From contig CAIPBT010000070.1 of assembly GCA_903863375.1 (NCBI GenBank), forward strand, positions 1-33,579: a stretch of 33,579 nt of DNA, read 5' to 3'. Both the position numbers and the translations under genes were made by a program. The notes beneath the pieces are model-generated. The model searched no databases and was not told where the DNA came from. It saw nothing but the letters and a program-made list of their open reading frames with translations. Source of the stretch: an uncultured Ferrovum sp. (GTDB taxonomy: Bacteria > Pseudomonadota > Gammaproteobacteria > Burkholderiales > Ferrovaceae). Shown in pieces: positions 26,898 through 33,579 of the stretch (positions are counted from its first letter, which is position 1; the number at the start of each line of letters is the position of its first letter).

Positions 26898-27746
26898 GAT
26901 CACGGCACTCACGGTCAGCAGCATGCCCAGCGCCGCCAGCGGCGTCAGCGTCTCGCCGAAGAGCAGCATGCCCAAGGCGGTGGTCACCACCGGCACCAGA
27001 TAGAACAGCGTGGTGACCTGGCTGGCGGCACCGCGCTGCAGCAAACGATAGAGCAGGCCGACCGCACCAACGGACAATACCAGCACCAGCCAAGCCAGGG
27101 CGAAGGCGAGGCGCAGGGTGGCTTGTGGCGGCGCATCGCCCGGACTGCACCACAGCAGCAGCCCGGTGAAGACGGCGCAGGTTGCGAACTGGATGGCGCC
27201 ACCACTGCGCAGGTCCATGTCAGCGCAGAACCGCTTCTGAAAGATCGTACCGATGCTAATCGAGAACAGGGCCAGCACGGCGGCGGTCAGGCCCGGCGCC
27301 TGCAGCAGGGCGCTGAGCCGGTGCGCGCCCAGCCGGGGGCTGAGCACCAGCGCGATGCCGATCAGGCCCAGCAGCAGACCGGCCCGCCGCTGCCAGCTCA
27401 GCCGCTCGCCGAGCCAGAGGGCCGCAAAGGCGGCTGTCAGGATCGGCTGCAACCCGACCACCAGGGCGACTTCGCCGGCACCGAAACCGGCGCGCAGGGC
27501 CGTGAACACGCCGCCGAGATAGCCGGCATGCACCAGCAGTCCGGCCAGAGCAATCCACATGGTCTGGCGCATGGTCGCAGGCCAGGGGGCGCGGGACCAG
27601 CCGGCCGCCAGCAGCAGCAGGGTGCTGGCAAGCAGATAGCGGATCAGCAGCAAGTGCAGGGGGCCACTATCGGCGACGCCGGCCTTGCCGGCCACGAAGC
27701 CACTGCTCCACAACAGCACGAAGAGGGCGGGGGCGATGCGGTTCAT
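26886..27746 (-). CDS. EamA/DMT-family membrane transporter
   Basis: 286 residues with about ten hydrophobic spans in two repeats of five, the EamA arrangement: MNRIAPALFVLLWSSGFVAGK at the start, LVVGLQPILTAAFAALWLGERL closing the first repeat, and FYLVPVVTTALGMLLFGETLTPLAALG at the second. Members export amino acids or other metabolites or are of unknown substrate. ATG 27746 starts the conserved N-terminus; the longer frame upstream to 28229 is the antisense-frame shadow of gluQ. It is 40 bases downstream of gluQ on the same strand, so probably co-transcribed with it. No strong ribosome site is visible. Confidence 0.9.
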   Translation of the reverse strand: MNRIAPALFVLLWSSGFVAGKAGVADSGPLHLLLIRYLLASTLLLLAAGWSRAPWPATMRQTMWIALAGLLVHAGYLGGVFTALRAGFGAGEVALVVGLQPILTAAFAALWLGERLSWQRRAGLLLGLIGIALVLSPRLGAHRLSALLQAPGLTAAVLALFSISIGTIFQKRFCADMDLRSGGAIQFATCAVFTGLLLWCSPGDAPPQATLRLAFALAWLVLVLSVGAVGLLYRLLQRGAASQVTTLFYLVPVVTTALGMLLFGETLTPLAALGMLLTVSAVILAR

Positions 27747-27786
27747 GCGCGGTGGCCGTGCCAGCGACTTGCCGGGAGGATCCTGG

Positions 27787-28770
27787 TCATGCCGGGGCCT
27801 GGCCCTGGCCCGCTGTGCTGCAGTCCGCTTGCGGCGCGGCCAGCGGGATCCGGTCAGGGGCCCAGTGGGTGACCGCCCAGTCAAGCCAAGCTTCGACCGA
27901 CCAGCTGGCCGGCTGCTGCCAGCGATCTTCCGGCAAAGGCTGGCCGAGGTGCTGCAGCGCCTGCACCAGGTTTTCCGAAGCCTGCGCCGGATCCAGTGCA
28001 GGGGCGCGATTCTGTTTGCTGAGTTTCTGGCCGTTGGCCCCAAGGGCCAGCGGCAGGTGTAGGTAGCGCGGTTGCGGCAGTCCGAGCAGGGACTGCAACA
28101 GGCACTGCCGCGCCGTTGACTCGTAGAGGTCGGCACCGCGCACCACATCGGTGATTCCCTGCACGCCATCGTCGACCACCACGGCCAACTGATAGGCGAA
28201 GATGCCGTCGGCGCGGCGTAGCACGACATCGCCGGTCGACGCTGCCACCAGGTCCTGTTGCAGGCCTCGCCGGCGGTCGCGGAATGTTACGGCAGGTCCA
28301 TCGGTGCGCATGCGCCAGGCACGCACCGGCCGACCTTCGGCGAGTCCCTCCCGGCAAGTGCCGGGATAGCGGCCACCGGCCTCTTCCACTTCGCGTCGGC
28401 TGCAGGCGCACGGGTAGGCGTGACCGTGGGCGCAGAGACGTGCCAGCGCCTCTTGGTAGAGTGCCAGGCGCTCCGATTGGCGCACGAGGGTGCCGTCCCA
28501 GGTCAGGCCATGGGCATGCAGGGCGGCGCAGATGGCTTGTTCGGCCCCCGGCTGGTTGCGCAGCTGGTCGAGATCCTCGATACGCAGCAGCCAGCGGCCG
28601 CCAGCAGCCCGGGCATCCAGCCAACTGCCCAGGGCCGCCACCAGCGATCCTGCGTGCAGGGGGCCGCTCGGCGAGGGCGCGAAGCGGCCCAGATAAACGG
28701 CGGCATCAGGGCGTCCGGTGTGGGCAGCAACAGGAGGCGGAAGGCCGGGTCGGGTGTTGGAAGGCGTCAC
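27787..28770 (-). CDS. gluQ: Glutamyl-Q tRNA(Asp) synthetase
   Basis: 327 residues from GTG 28770. It is a GluRS catalytic core without the anticodon-binding domain, which loads glutamate onto the queuosine base of tRNA-Asp. Seen: [22 protein letters not shown] (class I signature region), [19 protein letters not shown], the zinc motif [44 protein letters not shown], and the KLSKQN motif. An upstream-extended frame exists to 29208, but it is antisense to the efflux gene. GTG 28770 follows a TGG-CATACT box by six bases and there is no Shine-Dalgarno, suggesting leaderless translation. This extra N-terminus of about 22 residues before AVYLGRF is typical. Confidence 0.93.
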   Translation of the reverse strand: MTPSNTRPGLPPPVAAHTGRPDAAVYLGRFAPSPSGPLHAGSLVAALGSWLDARAAGGRWLLRIEDLDQLRNQPGAEQAICAALHAHGLTWDGTLVRQSERLALYQEALARLCAHGHAYPCACSRREVEEAGGRYPGTCREGLAEGRPVRAWRMRTDGPAVTFRDRRRGLQQDLVAASTGDVVLRRADGIFAYQLAVVVDDGVQGITDVVRGADLYESTARQCLLQSLLGLPQPRYLHLPLALGANGQKLSKQNRAPALDPAQASENLVQALQHLGQPLPEDRWQQPASWSVEAWLDWAVTHWAPDRIPLAAPQADCSTAGQGQAPA

Positions 28771-28776
28771 CCAGTC

Positions 28777-28785
28777 AGTATGCCA
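28777..28785 (-). promoter_or_regulatory. Extended -10 box TGG-CATACT before gluQ
   Basis: Minus strand TGG-CATACT, then GACTGG, then GTG. CATACT matches TATAAT at four of six positions and has the TGN extension. Spacing implies a transcript starting at the GTG itself. Confidence 0.45.
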
Positions 28786-28806
28786 GCTTGGCCAGAAACC
28801 TTGGTT

Positions 28807-28812
28807 TACACT
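28807..28812 (+). promoter_or_regulatory. -10 box TACACT of the efflux operon
   Basis: gtttTACACTgcc, facing the outer-membrane efflux gene and divergent from the gluQ box 25 bases away. Transcription would begin near 28819. Confidence 0.45.
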
Positions 28813-28821
28813 GCCAGCAGC

Positions 28822-28875
28822 ATGGCTGATGTCCTTTCCTTCCACCCCCTCTGCGATTCGCGGCTTTGGCTCTGA
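28822..28875 (+). CDS. Possible 17-residue leader peptide upstream of the efflux gene
   Basis: ATG GCT GAT through TGA at 28873-28875 encodes [17 protein letters not shown]. It begins about three bases after the expected transcription start and its stop lies ten bases past the TTG start of the next gene, overlapping it. No ribosome site; could be chance. Confidence 0.2.
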   Translation: MADVLSFHPLCDSRLWL

Positions 28876-30377
28876 AACTCTGGCGTAGCGGCTGCGCAGT
28901 CTGCGCTGAACCTTCGGCGCGCGCCGGGCAGGCCCGGCGGTTTCCCACCGTGGCCTGCCTGGTCTGCCTGCTGGCCGCCTGCAGCACCCCGCTGCCGTAT
29001 CGTGTGGCTGCGCCCCTGCCGGACGTGCAGCAGCGCCGGCAGGCACGCTCGCTGGAAGATCCGGCGCTGCGCGCCGTCCTGGCGCGGGCCGGCCTGACCA
29101 TGCCGTCCCCTGGCGCCGATTGGCCGGCGGCCACCCTGGCGCTGGCCGCCGGCTGGGCCAGTCCGGAGGTGGCCGTGGCGGAGGCGCGCTGGCACCAGGC
29201 ACTGGCACAAGCCCGGGCGACCGCGGTCGCTCCGCCAGGACTGCTGGATCTGGCGCTGGCGTATCACTCTGCCCTCGATGGCGTACGCCCTAGTCCATGG
29301 GCCTTGGGATTCGGGTTCGAATTCACGCTGCCGGATGCCGTACGGCGCGGTGCCCGACTGGCGATCAGCGATACGGAGGTCGACGAGGCGCGGCTGGCCG
29401 TGGCCGACACCGGTTGGACGGTCCGTCAGGCTACCTTGCGCGCCTGCCTTGCGGTACAGGCGGCCCGGGCGCAACGGGTCGCCCTGGTCTGGCAGCAGCA
29501 ATTGGCGGCCGTCCTGCAGGGGCTGCAGGCACGCCGTCTGGCCGTGGACGTGGCAAGCCCCGCTGAGGGGCGCGACGCCGACGTGGCACTGGCCGAAACG
29601 CAGGCGGCGCTGGATCAGGCGCAGCAAGAGGAAATCCAGGCCATGGCCAGCCTGCGCGACCGTCTCGGGCTGGCACCGGAGTATCGTGTGCCACTGGCCC
29701 TCGAGGCACTGCCGTCTGCACCGGCGGCGGGACCAGACAGCCTGGCGGCGCTGCTGGCGGCGTGGATGGGCAGCCTGCGTTCGGCGCTGGTCGATGACCT
29801 TGGCAGCCCGGCTTCCGGTGGTGCGGCGCCCCTGGGGCGTCTTGCCCTCGACAACCGTCTGGACCTGCGCCAGGCCGAGGCGCGCTATCGACGTAGCGAT
29901 GCAGCCCTGCGGCTTGCGGTTGCGCAGCAGTATCCGGAATGGAGCCTGCACCCGGGCTATGAATGGGACCAGGGCGACCACCTGTTGCGTCTTGGGCTGG
30001 CGCTGCCACTGGCTCTGCCGCAGGCCCATGGCGCTGCGGTAGCACTCGCCGAGGCCGAGCGAACCCAGGCGGGCGAGCAGCTTCTGGCCATGCAGCAGGC
30101 GATACTGACCGGGGTGGAACAGGCAGGCCTGGCGCTCGCCGGGGCACGGCAGCGGCAACGGGACTGCAACGGTCTGCTGCAGCGCCGCCTGACGCAGGTC
30201 GAGAGGCTCGAGATGGGCCGCCACGCCGGCCAGTCCGACGCCCTTGAGAGCGTGCAGGCCGCCCTGGCGCTGCTGCCCCTGCAACAGCAGTGCCGGGATG
30301 CCCGGGCGCAGGTCGCGCTGGCGCAGTGGTCACTCGAACAGCAGGTGCAACAACCGATCGCAGGGGAGGCGCCTTGA
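28866..30377 (+). CDS. Outer-membrane efflux lipoprotein (OMF, TolC/CzcC-like)
   Basis: 503 residues using TTG 28866. Lipobox LLAAC gives lipidated C39 after a long basic N-region, so a start further in (GTG 28952) would be too short and TTG is provisional; it has no ribosome site. The body is two OEP-type repeats with long amphipathic helices, e.g. [71 protein letters not shown] and the second-repeat [63 protein letters not shown]. The family forms trimeric channels that export metals or drugs. It ends overlapping the start of the MFP gene, so the two are coupled. The N-terminus is uncertain; family is confident. Confidence 0.85.
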   Translation: MALKLWRSGCAVCAEPSARAGQARRFPTVACLVCLLAACSTPLPYRVAAPLPDVQQRRQARSLEDPALRAVLARAGLTMPSPGADWPAATLALAAGWASPEVAVAEARWHQALAQARATAVAPPGLLDLALAYHSALDGVRPSPWALGFGFEFTLPDAVRRGARLAISDTEVDEARLAVADTGWTVRQATLRACLAVQAARAQRVALVWQQQLAAVLQGLQARRLAVDVASPAEGRDADVALAETQAALDQAQQEEIQAMASLRDRLGLAPEYRVPLALEALPSAPAAGPDSLAALLAAWMGSLRSALVDDLGSPASGGAAPLGRLALDNRLDLRQAEARYRRSDAALRLAVAQQYPEWSLHPGYEWDQGDHLLRLGLALPLALPQAHGAAVALAEAERTQAGEQLLAMQQAILTGVEQAGLALAGARQRQRDCNGLLQRRLTQVERLEMGRHAGQSDALESVQAALALLPLQQQCRDARAQVALAQWSLEQQVQQPIAGEAP

Positions 30378-31441
30378 AGCAGACGCGATGGCTGACCGGG
30401 CTGGTGGTGGTCCAGGCGCTGGCCCTGGCAGGGCTGGGCTATGTCTTGTGGCGGCAGCCGGAGCCGGGCGGGACCGGCAAACCGACCGCCGCAGCCGAAC
30501 GCACCAGCGATCTGGCCGATGGCGAGCGCCGTCCGGATGCACAGGCCGCATCGGCGGACGCCCCGGCCGCACCTGGCGTGCAGATGGCGGCCGCCATGCA
30601 GGCGTCGAGCGGTATCCGGGTCGCCCCGGTGCAGGGGCGGGTGGTGCCGGTGGCAGAGCCGATCTGGGGCGAAGTGCTGCCGGGCGCGCCGTTGGCCGAA
30701 GCCCGCCTGCGCCTGCTGCAGGCGCAGGCGGACGTGGCGCAGTGGGTGCCGCAGGTGGCGCATGCCGGAACGGAATGGCAGCGGCTGGACAGTCTTTGGC
30801 GCGCACAAGGCAATGTGGCGGGCCGCGTGGTGGATCAGGCGCGTGCCGACCTCGACCTGCTGCAGCAGCGCATGCAAGCCGCCGAACAGGCCCGGCAGGC
30901 GATCCGGCAGGCCATCCTGCAGGACTGGGGCAGCCAGATGCTGGCGCAGCTGGAGCAGCCGGATGGTGGCCAGCTCGCTGGCGTGCTGGCAGGTCGGGAA
31001 CACCTGTTGCTGGTGGCGGATGGCGGGTTTGTCCGCGGCACCCTGCTGCCATCCGGTCCGGGCGGGCAATCTGCAGCCTGTCGCCGTGTCGCGCCGGCGC
31101 CGCAGCATCTGTCGGGCAGTCTTGCTGCCAGCTGGTTCTGGCTGTCGTCGGCCAACACCTTGCGCAGTGGCCAACGGGTGCAGGTGGCGGCTGGCCAGGG
31201 CGGCCGTACAGCCGCCTGGGTGCCGGAATCGGCCGTGGTTTGGCATGCAGGCGCTGCCTGGGTTTATCTGGCCCTGGCCGATCACCGTTTTCTGCGGCGC
31301 GCTCTGGTCATGCCTCAGGCGATGTCGGATGGCTGGGTCGACCGATCGCTGCCGATCGGGCAGTCGGTGGTGGTGGAAGGTGCGCAATTGCTGCTTTCCG
31401 AGGAATCGCGCGCCCAGATCCGGAACGAAAACGGGGACTGA
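30374..31441 (+). CDS. Membrane-fusion (periplasmic adaptor) protein of an efflux system
   Basis: 355 residues from TTG 30374, which overlaps the upstream TGA and has GGGGAGG four bases before it. N-terminal membrane anchor about 6-25 (LTGLVVVQALALAGLGYVL), a linker rich in Ala/Pro/Asp, then the adaptor core: ASSGIRVAPVQGRVVPVAEPIWGEVL, a helical hairpin region (ARLRLLQAQADVAQWVPQVAHAG... to QARADLDLLQQRMQAAEQARQAIR), and beta domains with REHLLLVADGGF and the typical AAWVPESAVVWHAGAAWVYLALADHRFLRRALV, ending GQSVVVEGAQLLLSEESRAQI. Such adaptors normally sit between an inner-membrane pump and an OMF channel. Here no RND pump gene follows: the next gene is a GGDEF protein. Substrate unknown; metal-efflux adaptors are the nearest relatives in style. 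Confidence 0.85.
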   Translation: MKQTRWLTGLVVVQALALAGLGYVLWRQPEPGGTGKPTAAAERTSDLADGERRPDAQAASADAPAAPGVQMAAAMQASSGIRVAPVQGRVVPVAEPIWGEVLPGAPLAEARLRLLQAQADVAQWVPQVAHAGTEWQRLDSLWRAQGNVAGRVVDQARADLDLLQQRMQAAEQARQAIRQAILQDWGSQMLAQLEQPDGGQLAGVLAGREHLLLVADGGFVRGTLLPSGPGGQSAACRRVAPAPQHLSGSLAASWFWLSSANTLRSGQRVQVAAGQGGRTAAWVPESAVVWHAGAAWVYLALADHRFLRRALVMPQAMSDGWVDRSLPIGQSVVVEGAQLLLSEESRAQIRNENGD

Positions 31442-31498
31442 ACCGCTTAAGTTTGCCGACACCCTGCCGTTAGCCCGTGCATCACGTCAGGAGTGTCC

Positions 31499-33579
31499 AT
31501 GTCTCTCGCCCCAGTTCAGCCCTTGCGCGGTGCGCGGTTCCGCTGGCTCGCGCAGGCTTTCACGCGCGTCGAATGGTCGGTGCTGGCCCTGGGGGGCGGT
31601 GCACAGGTGCTGTGCCTGATTGCCATGCTGCAGCTGTGGGGCGGCTGGCTGCCCTTGCCGGCGTCCGCCATGGCGAAGGCACTGCTGTTCGGCATGATTC
31701 CGGCGGCGCTGCCCCTGGTGTTCTGGCTGCGGCTGGTGCGCCTTGGCGGGGTCACCGGCGGCATTGCGCCGGCAGCCGCCAGCCGGCTGCAGCCGCTCGC
31801 GCCCCTGCTTGGCAGTATGGTGGTGGTCTGTTACTGGTGGGGTCACTGCATGCTGGCGGCGGTTGGCATGACCGCAGCACATGCGGCGCTGGTGCTATTG
31901 GCGCCAGCCTGGGGAACCCAGGGACAGTGGCTGGACGGTGCCTCGTTGGCGCTCGGTGCGATCCTGCTGCTCGGTGCCGTGCCCGGCCTGCAGCTTGCGC
32001 GCCGCACTGCCCATACCCTGGCCGGTCTGCTGGCCGCCACGGCAGGCACCTGGCTGCTGGTGCGAGGTCTGTGCCTGTCGTCCGCGCTGTCCGCGTTCCA
32101 GCCCAGCGCAGCCGAGCAGGATGGCTTCGCCCGGGCCGGTGCGGCCTGTGCCGCCCTGTTCATGGTTGGCTCCAGCCTGAGCGCCTACGAGGGCGTGCTC
32201 GCGCTGCCCTTGCAGGTTGCCCGTGGCCGGCTGGCGCGCCAGCAACGGGCGTGGCAGCTGGCGCTGGCGTGTGCCGCCACCTGCCTGGTCAGCGTGGCCG
32301 CGGTCTGGCTGTGCATGGGAGAACATCCACCGATGGTTTCCAGCCCCGCCGGCTGGACCACCCAGGTCGATCACTTGGCGCCACAGGTGCTGCTGCTGGG
32401 CGCTGGCATCCTGGCCCTGGTGTACTCGCAGGGCGCCGCCACGGCGGCCCTGGGGGGCGTCCCTGGCCGACGCCCGGGCAGCACCGCCGAGGCCGCCATG
32501 GCGCCCGCCGCCATAGCAGGGCCTGCCGGCAAGGCCATCCGGACCGTGCCGGTGAGCCGGCCCGGTCCCTATGCCGCGCCGGCCACGGTGCTGGTGGTCG
32601 GTGCCTTCATGGCCCTGCAGTCCTTCCCGTGGCTGTATGCCGGTGCTGGCCTCGCCTATTTTGTTGGCATGGCAGGCGCTGCCGCGGTCGCCCTGGTGCC
32701 GCCGATGGGACATCACTCCGCGCGCTGGCGTGCGCTGGTGGCCAACCGGCTGCGCGATTTGCCTGGCCGGCTCGCCCTGCTGGCCTCGGGTTTCTGGCTT
32801 GGTACCGCAATCCTCGGCCTGCAGGCCTGGGGCATGCAGGCCGTGCTGATCGGTCTGGTGATGATCTACGGTGGCGGGTTGCTGCACATCGGTCGGCGGG
32901 TGCTCGCGCCCGCGTATCGTCCGCCCGGCGCACCCGCCTCGATCCACGCCAAGCTGCTGGCCGGCATGCTGCTGACCCTGGCCCTGAACGGCATGGGCTA
33001 TCTGATCGCCCACCAGGCGTTGTCCGGAGAAGACAAGGCACTGGCCGCCCTGGTTGGCGATGTGTTCACGGCGGTGGCCCTGCTGACGGTGCTGGTCGGT
33101 CTGGTGTTGCCAGCCCTGATCGTGCATGCGCTGACCCGGGCTGCCGATGCAGCCGAATCCCTGGCCCAGGGTACGGTGGCGCAACTGCGCCGGGCCATTG
33201 ATGCCCTCGGCCGTGGCGAGCTCGACCATCAGCGGCTGGAGCCACAGCTCACCCTGCTGGAAACCCCATTCCGCGACGAGATCGGGCGCATTGCCACCAG
33301 CATCAACCTGCTGCAGGCCGATGTGCGGCATGCGGCGGTGAGTCTGGAGGCCGCGCGCGACAGCCTGCGCCGCTCAAGGGCCGACCTGTTCCGTCAGGCC
33401 CGCCATGACAGCCTGACCGGCTTGCACAACCGGCGCGCCTTTGAGGAAGAACTGGCGCGCGTGGCCAGTGACCGCCGCCATCCGGGACAGGGTCATGCCC
33501 TGCTGTACCTTGACCTCGACCAGTTCAAGATCGTCAATGACACTTGTGGCCACAACGCCGGAGATGAGCTGCTGCGCCA
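31499..33579 (+). CDS. Polytopic membrane protein with HAMP-like region and GGDEF domain, 3' end cut
   Basis: ATG 31499 (CAGGAG five bases before it) opens a frame to the window end, 693 residues so far. About thirteen hydrophobic segments span residues 25-540 (e.g. VLALGGGAQVLCLIAML, GMIPAALPLVFWLRLV, VFTAVALLTVLVGLVLPALIV). A HAMP-like segment follows (about 540-615), containing RRAIDALGRGELDHQRL and RDEIGRIATSINLLQAD. The GGDEF domain begins at RHDSLTGLHNRRAFEEEL (from 635) and continues through LLYLDLDQFKIVNDTCGHNAGDELL; the window ends before the GGDEF signature itself. It would make cyclic-di-GMP, probably with an EAL domain further on, given that the LDLDQFKIVNDTCGHNAGDELL style is typical of composite proteins. 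No long periplasmic sensor domain is evident. It is 57 bases after the MFP gene, so may be in the same operon. Confidence 0.88.
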   Translation, partial: MSLAPVQPLRGARFRWLAQAFTRVEWSVLALGGGAQVLCLIAMLQLWGGWLPLPASAMAKALLFGMIPAALPLVFWLRLVRLGGVTGGIAPAAASRLQPLAPLLGSMVVVCYWWGHCMLAAVGMTAAHAALVLLAPAWGTQGQWLDGASLALGAILLLGAVPGLQLARRTAHTLAGLLAATAGTWLLVRGLCLSSALSAFQPSAAEQDGFARAGAACAALFMVGSSLSAYEGVLALPLQVARGRLARQQRAWQLALACAATCLVSVAAVWLCMGEHPPMVSSPAGWTTQVDHLAPQVLLLGAGILALVYSQGAATAALGGVPGRRPGSTAEAAMAPAAIAGPAGKAIRTVPVSRPGPYAAPATVLVVGAFMALQSFPWLYAGAGLAYFVGMAGAAAVALVPPMGHHSARWRALVANRLRDLPGRLALLASGFWLGTAILGLQAWGMQAVLIGLVMIYGGGLLHIGRRVLAPAYRPPGAPASIHAKLLAGMLLTLALNGMGYLIAHQALSGEDKALAALVGDVFTAVALLTVLVGLVLPALIVHALTRAADAAESLAQGTVAQLRRAIDALGRGELDHQRLEPQLTLLETPFRDEIGRIATSINLLQADVRHAAVSLEAARDSLRRSRADLFRQARHDSLTGLHNRRAFEEELARVASDRRHPGQGHALLYLDLDQFKIVNDTCGHNAGDELLR

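Noticed and set aside
28806-30284. 492-residue minus-strand frame opposite the efflux gene
   Set aside because: Gln/Arg-rich, no domain, no ribosome site; the plus strand shows a lipobox and OEP repeats.
31477-33201. 574-residue plus-strand frame overlapping the start of the GGDEF gene
   Set aside because: Gly/Ala/Arg-rich composition, no domains. The frame at ATG 31499 has a ribosome site, membrane spans and a GGDEF domain.
31895-33331. 478-residue minus-strand frame opposite the GGDEF gene
   Set aside because: Gln/His/Gly-rich antisense shadow.

Overview
The window reads as a stretch of chromosome from a GC-rich Gram-negative bacterium. A betaproteobacterium is the best guess. The clues are the rimP-nusA-infB-rbfA-truB order, the character of the IF2 N-terminus, HrpA, GluQ-RS, Hsp15 and lipoprotein/outer-membrane genes. 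This is inferred from gene content and remembered family sequences, not from a search. Coding density is high, codon use is uniform, and I see no tRNA, rRNA, insertion sequence or CRISPR array.

Region 1 (1-3534): a ParM/StbA-type actin-like ATPase (cut by the window edge) lies downstream of a divergent, phage-T4-like thymidylate synthase, both on the minus strand. An M17 leucyl aminopeptidase diverges from them. Region 2 (3535-10330): the translation/transcription-factor operon rimP-nusA-infB-rbfA-truB, with a terminator-like hairpin in its leader and a clear terminator after truB. truB appears to start at a CTG overlapping the rbfA stop. Region 3 (10435-17646): a TPR-methyltransferase, an Atm1-type ABC exporter, a PBP7-like murein endopeptidase and the L-lactate oxidation genes lutABC, all on the plus strand. 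Region 4 (17730-20050): a minus-strand lipoprotein (FN3-like plus propeller-like repeats), then a sparse interval holding a doubtful 61-aa ORF and a convincing 29-aa single-span membrane protein. Region 5 (20051-28770): the DEAH helicase HrpA, a FecR/DUF6600-like exported protein preceded by 18-bp tandem repeats, a periplasmic FKBP isomerase, Hsp15, an EamA-family transporter and GluQ-RS. Region 6 (28822-33579): an outer-membrane efflux lipoprotein and a membrane-fusion protein, translationally coupled but with no RND pump following, and then a large polytopic membrane protein entering a GGDEF domain (cut by the window end).

The points I consider most worth a second look are: the chromosomal ParM-like gene with its own perfect TATAAT box, next to a phage-like thymidylate synthase; three genes (thyA, the atm1-like gene, gluQ) whose start codons sit exactly six bases after a TGN-extended -10 box, suggesting leaderless mRNAs; the CTG start of truB; the 29-aa membrane protein; and the pump-less MFP/OMF pair followed by a cyclic-di-GMP gene. 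I did not find an unmistakable new defence or mobile system.
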